NCBI GenBank assembly: GCA_021730285.1
Contig: CP082962.1
Span: 3,729,501 to 3,793,500, forward strand
Source of the DNA: Desulfovibrio sp. JY
GTDB lineage: Bacteria; Desulfobacterota; Desulfovibrionia; Desulfovibrionales; Desulfovibrionaceae
Length of the DNA: 64,000 bases
Direction: 5' to 3'
Shown: piece after piece, positions 48,235 through 57,455 of the stretch
Numbering within the stretch: position 1 is the stretch's first letter
Layout of the letters: each line of letters begins with the position of its first letter
Program-made: the position numbers and the translations under genes
Notes under the pieces: model-generated
Database searches by the model: none
What the model saw: only the letters and a program-made list of their open reading frames with translations
Told to the model about the DNA's origin: nothing

Positions 48235-48279
48235 CCCGGCCATTCCGCAACATTTTGCTTTTCCGCGAAGATTCGTTTC

Positions 48280-50367
48280 TCAGCTGAGGGCAATCAGCGG
48301 TCCGTTCGTCCCACTCTTCTCCGTACCAAGCAGCGCATCCGTGGTCACGACCCGGTCGGCAAAGGACAAGGCCTCGACATTGGTGATGGTCTTGATTCCG
48401 GCCTGGCTCGACACCGTGAGCACGCCAGCGTCCGTTCCGAGCGTATAATCCGCATAAATGTCGGGGAAGCCGACCACATCGAAGCCCGGGCCGCCATCAA
48501 GACTGTCGTCGCCCCGGCTGGTCATGAGCACGTCGTCGCCCCGGCCGCCATACAGACTGTTGTCGGCGTCATTGTCCACGAGCAGGTCGTTGCCGTCGCC
48601 GGTGGCGAGATTCTCGATGGTGGTCAGCGGCGCGAGGACAACGGCCGCTCCGTCGACAAGGCTGATGGTCCCCGGCGCCAGGGTGACGGCGGACCCGGTC
48701 GTTACGGGCGAGGCGTTTATGGTGTCCGTGCCCGTCAGGTCGACAAGCAGCGTGCGCGAGGGGCCCTCGGCGGCGTAGGTTCCGTACTCGTTGGTATAGA
48801 CGTAGCGCGTGTCGTCGGTCGCGGCCGCGCCGTAGAGGTTGAGGGTCCAGCCTCCAAGGCCCACGGTCGCGCCGTCGGCCTTGGTGTCGTAGACGGTCAG
48901 CGCCCAGTCGCCCTGGGAGGATTCGCCCAGAAAGGCGGTGGAGGTCATGGCGAAATTGGCCGGGTACGCCCCGGCCATGCCCGGCGCGTCGAAGAGGACG
49001 CTTTGGGTGCCCGCCGGCGAGGTCAGGACGACGGTCAGGCCGGAGACATCCTCGGTGGCCAGGTCGAGCACGACTTCGGCCCGCTCCACGGCAACTCCGG
49101 CCGCCATGGCGATGTCGGAGGAAACGGAACCGGTGCCGTCGTCAGGGAGCGTGACGCCGACCCCGGCCTCGCCGGTTGTCACGAGAAGATTATCGGTCGT
49201 GTTTTGCCTGTCCCAGGTCTCGGCCAGACGCACGGCGGCAGTGGCGTCCACCAGGCCGTATCCCACGTCGCGGCTGGCATGCATGCCGCCGCCGTTCCAG
49301 GTGCTCGCGCCGTTTATGGTCCATTCGGCGGCGGCGTCCGTGTTGCGCGCGGTCAGGGCCAGGATTTCCTGGACGTCGCGGTAGCCAAGGGCGGGGTTGG
49401 CTTCGAGCATGAGGGCCACGACGCCGGAAACCAGGGGGGCGGCGGCCGAGGTGCCGCCGAAATCATAGGCGTAGTCCCCTTCCGGCGAGGTCGCCGTATT
49501 GTAGCCGAGCGTCCCCACCCGGTCGGTGGTCACGATGTCGCCGTAGGAATGCGACACGAGCTCCTGGATCACCTCGTCCTCGTCGCCTTCGTCCTCGGCG
49601 GGAATGACAACGGTTTCCCAGGTGTAGTAAAAGGAATTGGACGGCGCGGCCACCAGATTGGACGCGCTCGGGGTGCTGTAGCTGCTCACCTTGCCGGTAT
49701 TGTCCACAGCCGCCACGGAAATGCTGTACGGGGAGTTGGTGAGATTGTCGGTGTTGGCGTCGAAGCCTTCTTCCCGGTCGTTGCCGGCGGCGAAGACGAC
49801 AACGGCCCCGAGTCCGCCACGCCCCTCGGATGCGGCCTGGGACAATGCCGCCCCCATGGCCTGCCCCTCGGGGGCATTGAAATTGTCGAATTCCCCGCTA
49901 AATCCCCAGCTGTTGCTCATCACATCGTAGACGCCGGCAGTACGTTGCAGGGCATCGGCAAAAGCGGCCTTGAGAGTGGAATTTTCCACCTGCTCCGACA
50001 AGTCGAGGTAGACCGAGGCCACGGTGGCGTCATAGGCAACACCGACACCGCCGATGGCGTTGCCGGCCACGGCGGCAATCTCGCCGGCCACGGCCATGCC
50101 GTGGTTGTCCTCGGTCAATACGGGCTGCCCATCCACCCCGGCCGCCATGGCGGAAAAACTCAAGGAGACGTCGAGATTGGCGCTTATATCGGGATGGTCG
50201 TATTCCACCCCCGTATCGAAGACGCCGACAGTGACGCCTTGGCCCGTGTAGTCTTGCCAGACCGGTGCGACATTGAGGTCAATGCCGGGCGTCGCGCCGT
50301 TTTGGCCGGTATTGAGCAGATACCATTGCTGGTCGAACAGGGGATCGTCGATGGTCGTCGCGGCCAT
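48280..50367 (-). CDS. Secreted subtilisin-like protease with P domain and RTX repeats
   Basis: A 695-residue serine protease. The catalytic triad lies in VGVFDTGVEYDHPD, EDNHGMAVAGEIAA and GGTSAAAPLVSGVVALM. A proprotein-convertase P domain follows (about 390-500). The C-terminal part holds calcium-binding RTX nonapeptides (GDGNDLLVDNDADNSLYGGRGDDVLM). There is no N-terminal signal peptide, so export by a type I secretion system reading the C-terminus is likely. No transporter genes are adjacent. Confidence 0.93.
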   Translation of the reverse strand: MAATTIDDPLFDQQWYLLNTGQNGATPGIDLNVAPVWQDYTGQGVTVGVFDTGVEYDHPDISANLDVSLSFSAMAAGVDGQPVLTEDNHGMAVAGEIAAVAGNAIGGVGVAYDATVASVYLDLSEQVENSTLKAAFADALQRTAGVYDVMSNSWGFSGEFDNFNAPEGQAMGAALSQAASEGRGGLGAVVVFAAGNDREEGFDANTDNLTNSPYSISVAAVDNTGKVSSYSTPSASNLVAAPSNSFYYTWETVVIPAEDEGDEDEVIQELVSHSYGDIVTTDRVGTLGYNTATSPEGDYAYDFGGTSAAAPLVSGVVALMLEANPALGYRDVQEILALTARNTDAAAEWTINGASTWNGGGMHASRDVGYGLVDATAAVRLAETWDRQNTTDNLLVTTGEAGVGVTLPDDGTGSVSSDIAMAAGVAVERAEVVLDLATEDVSGLTVVLTSPAGTQSVLFDAPGMAGAYPANFAMTSTAFLGESSQGDWALTVYDTKADGATVGLGGWTLNLYGAAATDDTRYVYTNEYGTYAAEGPSRTLLVDLTGTDTINASPVTTGSAVTLAPGTISLVDGAAVVLAPLTTIENLATGDGNDLLVDNDADNSLYGGRGDDVLMTSRGDDSLDGGPGFDVVGFPDIYADYTLGTDAGVLTVSSQAGIKTITNVEALSFADRVVTTDALLGTEKSGTNGPLIALS

Positions 50368-50464
50368 GGGCGTCTCCGTACGTTTCTTGTGCCGTGCATT
50401 GGCTCTTCCGGGCCTATTCCCAGGCGAACGCCGCCATGGACAACACGCCCAGAGAATACTCTTA

Positions 50465-50715
50465 TAAAAAAATAGCCGAACAATCGCGCAAAGGCAATGC
50501 GCCCATCCGCCGCTTCCCTGTCAGCCAGTCCTGCTTGATGCCACAGGCGGCGAACTTGTGCGTGTCCCGGCCGAAACGGTCATTGATCGCATCAAACGTG
50601 CTCACGAGCCGCTCTCCCCTGTCCCCGGCTTCCGGCACGCAAGTTGCTGGCGTTTCAGGCGCTCCAGGCCGAACAGCATGACGACGCCAGCCTTCTTATA
50701 GCAATAACATTTACG
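50465..50715 (-). pseudogene. umuC remnant, C-terminal end
   Basis: Minus-strand translation gives YKKAGVVMLFGLERL, matching the YRKAGVML segment of UmuC. After a frame change near 50640, RLVSTFDAINDRFGRDTHKFAACGI follows, matching the little-finger C-terminus (LMAALDAINARFGRGTLRFA type). Both pieces are in the right order for UmuC but out of frame with each other. The N-terminal piece is 2.1 kb away at 52.8-53.0 kb. Confidence 0.7.
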
Positions 50716-50795
50716 GGAAATGCCCGGATCGCGGCGGTGTGCGTCGTGGCCACGGGCAAGGCTGCATTGAATATAATCGAGTATCACTCTTCCGT

Positions 50796-52556
50796 TTACG
50801 GCTTCAAATTATCGGGAACCTCTTTCGGTGTTAAGACGATTTCCAAACGACGATATGCCTTTCCCGACTTATCTTGTTCCAGCACAAGTCCAGCCTTCCC
50901 GGTTAGCTTAAATTGCAATTCACAGTAAGTGTGCCCTTCTGGAGAGTACACTTCATTGATCTTCACGTGTTCCATCCCGTCCCAGACACCGCCTATTCCC
51001 GCAGAATAGGTATATAACGGTTGCCACTCGTCCTTCGGCGAAAAACGGTAGTTGGCGGCAATTCGAGCCTGACCGTCGTTGAAGACGCGACGGAAGGATA
51101 TGACATCCATATTTTGAAATGGTTTTGTCGTGGATATTGCAAGGGTCACCGTCGCCTTGGCGTCTTTGTCCGTAAAGGCACGGGCCGGCGCGATCATGTC
51201 CGGACTATCGTGCTGCGCAGGAGAATCGCCGACGCCATCGAGAACAAGCTGAACGTCCTTAAAAAATTTTCCGTCGGAAGACGTCGAAACCATCTTTCCT
51301 TTCGGATCCCGCAACTGGAGGCCCAAGGCTCCGTCCGGCGATCGCACCACGGAAATCGACCATGTGTTCCCACAGTTCCGGTCAAAAAGAGGGGGGACGA
51401 TCTTCGCCGGCCCTCCATTGGGAGGAAAACGCACAGACGCGGCGATTTCCTTGGCGATGATGTCGTCTCCTGCGGAGTTCGTATGGCCGTCGGCCTTCAG
51501 GAAAAAAGCTTCGGTGTCTTTCCCGGACAATCGGCGAAAGGTTGTAGCAAAATCGATGTAGGGAATCCCTTCGGCTTTTGTGAATGGGTAAAATTCACAA
51601 CTATGGCAATTCAAATTATCCCAAATCTGAGAATTTGTGGGAATGGCGACAAAAAGGAACTTTGCCCCATCTTTTGCGCAAAGTTCGCGCAACATCAATA
51701 GAGCATTTTCATAAGTCGTCCATAAGCGCTGTAAAAATCTATTGTTCTTTTCGTTTAAAACTGCAAAGTTTTCGCTCTGCAGACAGGCGTTCTCTTCTGG
51801 CGTCGCTTTCAACAATAACGCGTTGATTTCATCCTTCTTGATAGTTTGCTTGATATGGAGGGGAATATTTGTCTTGGAAGGATTGTCTTTTTGTTTATTA
51901 AAGTACTTATAATAAAGAAGATATTTTATTTTTGCGGCAAAATTTCCAAGTGCGGTCTTCGAAAACAACGTGGAGAGTGTCGTCGCATAGTTGTTATTTC
52001 GGTTCTCCGCGGCCATCGCCTGCCGTCCAATTACATCTCTAAAGAAATCCGTATCGATATCATTATAACAGTATTGAACGATAACAAGATCAGGCCTAAG
52101 CTTACTTCCTTTATTTTTATAATAATCATATTGATCTAAAATATTAGAAAAAAGCATTCCAGCATTAATTACCTCAAAATGAATCTTCGGGTATTTTTTG
52201 GAAAGATACTGATATAATTTTTCTGAATAGGTGTCATGATCGTCTACTCCCCACCCCATGGTGTAGGAATCTCCAAGACACAAAATACGGAAAACATCTT
52301 TCCCTTTTGGAATGCTGATTTCTCGAAGAGAGCGGAGACCCTGTGAGTTAGTAGTAAATCTGTAGGGATAATTTTCCGGCTGATGGTTGATTACAGAAAT
52401 ATTCGGTTCAAAATCTCCAGCGAGATTTTCGTAATACCGACCATACACGATGCAGGACGGAACAAAATTAAAATATCTTAACACGATCTCCGCAACGAGC
52501 AACAACCCGGCGGTAGCCACCGTGATAATGACAACTTCACGCAAAAGCTTCTTCAT
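50796..52556 (-). CDS. SGNH-hydrolase-like membrane-anchored protein
   Basis: A 586-residue protein with an N-terminal membrane anchor (EVVIITVATAGLLLVAEIVL) and an SGNH/GDSL-type hydrolase domain: CLGDSYTMGWGVDD carries the nucleophile Ser, and KADGHTNSAGDDIIA the Asp/His pair. Such domains deacetylate or acetylate polysaccharides in the periplasm. GAGG before ATG 52554-52556 decides the start. The gene is clearly richer in A+T than its surroundings and lies between two remnants of umuC, indicating insertion from elsewhere. Confidence 0.83.
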   Translation of the reverse strand: MKKLLREVVIITVATAGLLLVAEIVLRYFNFVPSCIVYGRYYENLAGDFEPNISVINHQPENYPYRFTTNSQGLRSLREISIPKGKDVFRILCLGDSYTMGWGVDDHDTYSEKLYQYLSKKYPKIHFEVINAGMLFSNILDQYDYYKNKGSKLRPDLVIVQYCYNDIDTDFFRDVIGRQAMAAENRNNNYATTLSTLFSKTALGNFAAKIKYLLYYKYFNKQKDNPSKTNIPLHIKQTIKKDEINALLLKATPEENACLQSENFAVLNEKNNRFLQRLWTTYENALLMLRELCAKDGAKFLFVAIPTNSQIWDNLNCHSCEFYPFTKAEGIPYIDFATTFRRLSGKDTEAFFLKADGHTNSAGDDIIAKEIAASVRFPPNGGPAKIVPPLFDRNCGNTWSISVVRSPDGALGLQLRDPKGKMVSTSSDGKFFKDVQLVLDGVGDSPAQHDSPDMIAPARAFTDKDAKATVTLAISTTKPFQNMDVISFRRVFNDGQARIAANYRFSPKDEWQPLYTYSAGIGGVWDGMEHVKINEVYSPEGHTYCELQFKLTGKAGLVLEQDKSGKAYRRLEIVLTPKEVPDNLKP

Positions 52557-52700
52557 GGCATCCTCAGTTTCACTTACAATAATCAGATATCCCAAAACAA
52601 AAATGGCCTGCGCATCCTGCGTGGCCGTTGTTTCTTACGGAAATACACACCCAGTTTCAACATAAAGGTGGCCCTGTAACTGAATATGGGCAATTACCCG

Positions 52701-53093
52701 CTAATGAGCAAAATAACTGGAATTTTCGTGCTGATTATCCGAGCGGAACTGGCCTGGGAGGTAGTTGGGGAAACAATCGCCAGCCAGGAACGCATCGTCC
52801 GCATTTTGTCGCCGGAACAACTCCCGGCACGCGACGGCCAATTCACCCATGGGAATACCGGCGGTCTTGGCCTCTGCCGACCGGACGAGGATGCAGCCGT
52901 CGTTGTTGGACAGCACAACCACGGGCCGATTGCCAGGGACGGAACAAACACCTTTTCGCCACGAGGCGTAAATGGAGTTGCAGTCTACCAGGGCCAAAGG
53001 CCGGTCAGGTCCGGTGAATGACTGAACGAAATCAAGGCCCAGTAGCGGCATCCCGGCCAAGACCCTCGAGGCGTAGCCACTACACAGGGCCAA
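52701..53093 (-). pseudogene. umuC remnant, N-terminal end
   Basis: Minus-strand frame with LALVDCNSIYAS, RPVVVLSNNDGCILVRSAEAKTAGIPMGELAVACRELFRR, the catalytic start of UmuC (translesion polymerase V). Between YAS and RPVVV the sequence reads better as CEKVF in another frame, so two compensating frameshifts are likely. Similarity stops after RELFRR and the frame ends at 52701. The start region is also abnormal. Confidence 0.75.
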
Positions 53094-53177
53094 GCCGCGC
53101 GTAAATCAGTACAAAATCGCGCGCCGCCTTACAAAATCCGGGCAACGATGTTAGCAATCCGTTAGCCGAAAACGAAG

Positions 53178-53208
53178 AAGGGGTTACGGTTTTTAACCGC
53201 AACCCCTT
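53178..53208 (-). terminator. Hairpin after the tRNA-Arg fragment
   Basis: 14-base arms (53178-53191 and 53195-53208) pair at 13 positions; on the minus strand the stem is followed by T-rich sequence. It starts 9 bases after the tRNA CCA end and is the expected terminator of that tRNA gene. Confidence 0.7.
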
Positions 53209-53217
53209 GAACTCGTT

Positions 53218-53262
53218 TGGTGGGCAATGGGCGATTCGAACGCCCGGCCTTTGGCTCCGGAG
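53218..53262 (-). tRNA. 3' half of a tRNA-Arg(CCG) gene (attachment-site remnant)
   Basis: Read on the minus strand: anticodon loop CTCCGGA with anticodon CCG, 3' anticodon stem GCCAA, variable AGGCC, a perfect T arm (GGGCG/TTCGAAT/CGCCC), acceptor 3' strand ATTGCCC, A, and encoded CCA. The 5' half does not follow: upstream sequence cannot form a D arm and pairs with only three bases of the anticodon stem. This is what an integration inside a tRNA leaves at one end of the element. Confidence 0.7.
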
Positions 53263-53754
53263 GCCCGGGGTCGGTCCCCGTGATAGCCACGGATGCCCCC
53301 AATGCCCACATTTTCCAACCGCACTTCCTTGTTGGCTGCCTGGGTAGGGCACTGTTTCGGCCCACAGCTATTTATCCCCCGATTTATCCGCCTGAGGCAT
53401 TCACCGCCTGGAATGCATACGGCGACGCGCCTTCAGGCCGTGCCGCGTCCAGATACGTTTCGCGTCCAGGACGTTCGTCCGCGCGGCACGGCCTGAAGGC
53501 GCTACCGATCCCGCCGAGCGTCAGCGAGGCGGCTCTTTCCGCCCCCCTCCCCCTCTCTCATCTCTCTAAAACTGTCCAGCGAGGTCCTGGCGGCCTGGCC
53601 CCGGTCACGGGTCCTTCCTGGGGCCTTTATACACCGCGCACGTTGGGGTGCGGGGTGTCGCGGAATTTTGCGGAAAAAATCTGGCGGAAAAACGGAAAAA
53701 CCGTCGCCGGCAGCTCGGCTTGCCGGGGGCTAGACCTGTGGGGACTGCCTGACC
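53263..53754. other. Left end of the integrated element, gene-free
   Basis: About 490 bases between the tRNA fragment and the first phage gene. It contains several GC-rich small hairpins next to the junction (53263-53300) and a large perfect inverted repeat (53427-53502). I saw no convincing gene, integrase fragment or promoter here. Confidence 0.5.
53427..53502. repeat. Perfect 21-bp inverted repeat near the phage end
   Basis: Arms 53427-53447 and 53482-53502 are perfectly complementary and enclose 34 bases. There is no T run on either side, so it is not an obvious terminator. It lies between the attachment site and the phage helicase gene and may be a protein-binding or DNA-processing site. 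Confidence 0.7.
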
Positions 53755-55404
53755 ATGCCTGATCGAAAAGACCCGACACCGGAAGAGATCGCCGCCGCCG
53801 CCGAGCAGGTGGCCGAGCGCGTGAAAGAGGAAGGCGTCACTAACGAAGCCGCCGCGCCAGTCATCGATTACGAGTTCGTCAAGCGTTGCCTCTTCGCCAG
53901 CTCTAAAGGCGACGGCATTCTCTACGCTGCCGTGCACAAAGGAAAATTTCTTTGCGCTGCTTCAACTCAAAACAAGCAGGTGCAATGGTTCGAGTGGACG
54001 GGCTCATATTGGAAAGACGTGGTGATCTATCGGGCCGAAGCGGCTGTTGAGGCCGTAATCTCCAAATACGAAGAGGCGCGCGTCGAAACCGACGTCAAGG
54101 CTGGGAAGGCCAAGGAAGTCGGTGATGCGGACGAGCAAAAACGCCTGGAGCGCATCTCCAAGCGACTACGCAAAAACATCGATAGCCTCCGCGACGGGGC
54201 CGGGGTTTCGGGCGCGCTCCGGTTCGCGCTGTCCAACGACGATCCCCTCCTGGTGAGCATGAAGGAGTTTGATGCCGACCCGTATCTTTTCGGCGTCGCC
54301 AACGGCGTGATCGATCTGCGCACCGGGGAGTTCCGCCAAGCACGCCCGAGTGACCGAATCAAGCGAACCTGCAATGTCACCTGGGAAGGGATCGATGCCG
54401 CCTGTCCGCGCTGGGAGGCTTTCGTCAAGGAGATCGTCGGCGAGGACGCGGATGTAGCCGCATTTTTACAGCGGGTATTTGGCTACGCTATCACAGGCCA
54501 GAGTTCCGAACCGCTTTTCGTGGTGCTTAACGGCGAGGGGCGTAACGGCAAGACCGTCATGGTCGAAACCCTGGGCAGGGTCTGCGGCGACTACATGGCG
54601 CCGATCCCGGCCGAGCTGCTCCTCGACCAGGGGCAGGCCAGAGACGCGGACAAGCCGACGCCTACTATTATGTCGCTTAACGGCCTGCGCGTGGCCTACG
54701 CAACCGAGTCCGAGGAAAACAGGCGTTTTTCGATCGCCCGGGTCAAATGGCTCTCCGGTGATGACCGGCTTACCGGCCGCTACATGTGGGAAAACAATCC
54801 CACCAGCTTTTATCCGACACACACCTTGTTTTTGTTGACCAACCATCGACCTCATGCCGGGGCCCATGAGTACGCCTTTTGGGACCGGCTGCGTCTAGTC
54901 GATTTCCCTTTCAGGTACGTCGACAATCCAAAAGCCGAAAACGAGCGCCAACGTGACAAGACGCTTGGAGACCACTTCGAGCGCCATGAGCTGCCCGGGA
55001 TACTGGCGTGGCTGGTCAAGGGATGCCTTGCCTGGCAGCGAGATGGCATCTCGCCGCCGTCGTCCGTGCTGGCCGCAACCGAGGAATATCAGCGCGAGGA
55101 GGACCACCTCCAGGATTTCGTGGAGGAGTGTCTCATCACCACCGAGGGCGCGCGGGTTACGGCCACCGAAATCTACGACCTCTACACCCGCTGGTACATG
55201 AAAAACAGGGGCAAGTACGTCCCGACCATGAACACCTTCGGCAAGCACCTCGGCAAGAAGATCCACAAGGAACGGCGCGGCGGCACGGTCTACTACTACG
55301 ACGTGCAGCTCAATCCCGTCGCCGAAGACGCATATCCTGACAAAAGGGCTGAAAAAGAAGCCGGTTACGGAAACAACTTATGGGGAAAGTCCCGCAAGTC
55401 GTGA
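53755..55404 (+). CDS. Phage D5/P4-type primase-helicase
   Basis: A 549-residue SF3-type helicase of the phage D5/P4 family. The N-terminal part includes FGVANGVIDLRTGEFRQ, characteristic of the D5 N domain. The ATPase has Walker A NGEGRNGKTVMVETL near residue 260, LLTNHRP near 365 (sensor) and a basic DRLRLVDFPFR. A winged-helix C-terminus (TEIYDLYTRWYMKN) likely binds the origin. It unwinds DNA to start phage replication and lies directly before an array of short repeats. Confidence 0.9.
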   Translation: MPDRKDPTPEEIAAAAEQVAERVKEEGVTNEAAAPVIDYEFVKRCLFASSKGDGILYAAVHKGKFLCAASTQNKQVQWFEWTGSYWKDVVIYRAEAAVEAVISKYEEARVETDVKAGKAKEVGDADEQKRLERISKRLRKNIDSLRDGAGVSGALRFALSNDDPLLVSMKEFDADPYLFGVANGVIDLRTGEFRQARPSDRIKRTCNVTWEGIDAACPRWEAFVKEIVGEDADVAAFLQRVFGYAITGQSSEPLFVVLNGEGRNGKTVMVETLGRVCGDYMAPIPAELLLDQGQARDADKPTPTIMSLNGLRVAYATESEENRRFSIARVKWLSGDDRLTGRYMWENNPTSFYPTHTLFLLTNHRPHAGAHEYAFWDRLRLVDFPFRYVDNPKAENERQRDKTLGDHFERHELPGILAWLVKGCLAWQRDGISPPSSVLAATEEYQREEDHLQDFVEECLITTEGARVTATEIYDLYTRWYMKNRGKYVPTMNTFGKHLGKKIHKERRGGTVYYYDVQLNPVAEDAYPDKRAEKEAGYGNNLWGKSRKS

Positions 55405-55653
55405 CCAGGACATAGGACATCGCCAGGATATCCGCGTCTGGATTGTCCTGGTGGCGGAAAGGGGCGCGTTGACTGGATGGAGGGGTGCGCCAGGACATCA
55501 GGACCCCGGCATGTAATGCCATCTAAACGTTCAAACCTCGGCTCGGAGCATACCATCATGTCCTATCCTATCATCCTACTTCTTAAAAAAGAAAAGAAAG
55601 ATGGGAGGTTACGGCCAGGATATTGCCAGGACATTGCCATGCAGACAGGACAT
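55405..55653 (+). other. Iteron-like repeat array, candidate phage replication origin
   Basis: The heptamer AGGA(C/T)AT occurs seven times in direct orientation, starting at 55407, 55414, 55425, 55492, 55617, 55628 and 55647, and once inverted at 55558-55564. The last three are within the longer unit CAGGAYATTGCC. The array fills the space between the helicase and primase genes and includes an A+T-rich patch with A runs at 55580-55600. Direct repeats plus an A+T-rich zone between replication genes are the layout of an iteron origin. Confidence 0.55.
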
Positions 55654-55660
55654 TGCCGCC

Positions 55661-57331
55661 ATGGCCGCTGATCTGCTTGGTTTGTTCGAGGCGCATGGGC
55701 TCACGCCGAAGAGGAAAACAGGCGGCGAGTGGGCAGCGCCCTGCCCGGCCTGCGGCGGCGAGGACCGCTGCATGATCAAGCCGGCGGATCATGAGGGGCG
55801 CGGCGGCTACTGGTGCCGTCAGTGCGGGGCCTACGGCGATGCCATCCAGTTCCTCCGGGACTATGAAGGCATGCCCTACCAAGAGGCTTGCCGCCATCTG
55901 GGAGTCGAGGCGGCCCGGGCCACGGCGTCCTCTTTGCCGCGCCCGCCGAGACAGGCCGCCGCCCAGGACTCGTTCGAGGCCGCGCCGTCCGTGCCTCCTG
56001 CCGAGCTGTGGACCCAAAAGGCCAGCGCCTTTGCCGCCTGGGCCCACCAGCATCTCCTCGCCAATCCCACAGCGCTTGCCTGGCTGGCCGCGCGCGGGCT
56101 GCCTCTCGAGGCTGTCCAGCGTGACCGCCTGGGCTGGAACCCGGGCGAGAAGGGACGTTCGTGCCTCATCCGCCCCCGCGCCAGCTGGGGCCTGCCGCCG
56201 GTCGAGGGAAAGCCGGACAAGAGCGGCAAGCCCCAGCTGAAAAAGACCTTCTGGATCCCCCGCGGCTTGGTCATCCCGCGTTTTGCCGGCGACGCTCCGG
56301 ACAGCCCCGTCGCGCGGCTGCGCATTCGCCGGCCCGAGGCCGACCGCCGCGAGTTCCGCGCGGAGACGAAATACTACGTCATCCCCGGATCGAACATGGA
56401 CGCCATGATCCTCGGCTGCGAGGCGCGCGCCTTCGTGGTGGTCGAGTCCGAGCTGGACGCGCTCATGCTCCACTATCAAGCCGGCGACCTGGCCGGCGCG
56501 GTGTCGGTGATGACGGCCAGCGTCAGGAAGATCGAAGCCGGAGTGCTCGAAACCCTGCGCGACGCCCTGGCCATCCTGGTGGCCCTGGACGCCGAGGGCA
56601 AGGACGGGGCCGGGGCCAAGGGGTGCGCACGGTGGATGGCCAGCTTCGCCCGCGCCAAACGCTGGCCGGTCCCGGTTGGCAAGGATCCCGGCGAGGCCTT
56701 CGAGAAGGGCGCGAACCTGCGCGCCTGGATCCTTGCCGGGCTGCCGGCGGTGTTGCGTCCAGGACTTTTGCCGCCTGGACAGCCGCGAGGCGTGGGGGCG
56801 GGAGAAGAAGAGGCGGCGCGGGGCGGCGCGGTCGAGAATGCGCGGGAGGATGTCGAAAATGTGCCGGCGGCGACAGAAGATGCGCGTGTGGCCGTCGAGG
56901 ATGCGCGGCAACCGCAGGATACTGCGTCCGCCGTTCGCTGGCTCGATCCGGACCACGTGACCGCGTTCGACATGGTGCCGTTGCGTGAGCTGCTCGAAGC
57001 CATGGCGCGACATCGGGTGGAGCCGGTACTCGTGCCCGGCCGCGATAGTAACGTCGAGCGGTTGTTGGCGCTGCGGGACCAGGGCGATCTTTCACCGGAA
57101 TCACAGGAGCACGTCGCGCGTCTTTTCTTTGATTGCTGCCTCGAGGCGGTGCTGTGGTTCGCGGACTACCGGGGAATGCGCTCGGTCAAAAGCCTGCGGG
57201 ATGTGTTCGGCCGGTCCGAAGGCAATGGGCAGGTCGCGGCCATTGTGCGGCGCGCGGATCCCGAGACGACGAATCTGTCGTTTGCCGGCTGGGCCCGGCT
57301 GGACTTCTGGCGCTGTCCGGAAGCGGCGTGA
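55661..57331 (+). CDS. Phage primase: zinc finger and Toprim
   Basis: About 556 residues. The N-terminus has a primase zinc finger (CPACGGEDRCMI then YWCRQCGAYGDAIQF) and the middle a Toprim-like segment (AFVVVESELDALML, VALDAEGKDGAGAKG). A long Glu/Ala-rich linker and a C-terminal helical region follow. The start could be ATG 55601 or 55661; 55661 is preferred because the upstream in-frame stretch consists of the repeat array. It supplies primers with the neighbouring helicase. Confidence 0.85.
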   Translation: MAADLLGLFEAHGLTPKRKTGGEWAAPCPACGGEDRCMIKPADHEGRGGYWCRQCGAYGDAIQFLRDYEGMPYQEACRHLGVEAARATASSLPRPPRQAAAQDSFEAAPSVPPAELWTQKASAFAAWAHQHLLANPTALAWLAARGLPLEAVQRDRLGWNPGEKGRSCLIRPRASWGLPPVEGKPDKSGKPQLKKTFWIPRGLVIPRFAGDAPDSPVARLRIRRPEADRREFRAETKYYVIPGSNMDAMILGCEARAFVVVESELDALMLHYQAGDLAGAVSVMTASVRKIEAGVLETLRDALAILVALDAEGKDGAGAKGCARWMASFARAKRWPVPVGKDPGEAFEKGANLRAWILAGLPAVLRPGLLPPGQPRGVGAGEEEAARGGAVENAREDVENVPAATEDARVAVEDARQPQDTASAVRWLDPDHVTAFDMVPLRELLEAMARHRVEPVLVPGRDSNVERLLALRDQGDLSPESQEHVARLFFDCCLEAVLWFADYRGMRSVKSLRDVFGRSEGNGQVAAIVRRADPETTNLSFAGWARLDFWRCPEAA

Positions 57332-57455
57332 AAGTGGAGGGCTGCCTGCCGGAGTTGCAGCTCCGACCGGCGGCCGGATGACAGGAGCATCCGACCAGGG
57401 AACCCCAGCCCTCCAGCCATGCATGGCCCGGAGGCAGTAGCACGGGGATGATCGG

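Noticed and set aside
48196-50475. 759-codon open frame on the plus strand
   Set aside because: Antisense of the subtilase gene, whose catalytic triad and RTX repeats are unambiguous.
53218-53308. A full-length tRNA, possibly selenocysteine tRNA, because an 8-base near-match to the acceptor 5' strand occurs about 88 bases away
   Set aside because: No UCA anticodon, no D arm and an interrupted anticodon stem; the 3' half of tRNA-Arg(CCG) explains the sequence better.
55405-55653. CRISPR array
   Set aside because: Repeats are only 7-12 bases with irregular spacing; no 25-40 base repeats or uniform spacers occur anywhere in the window.
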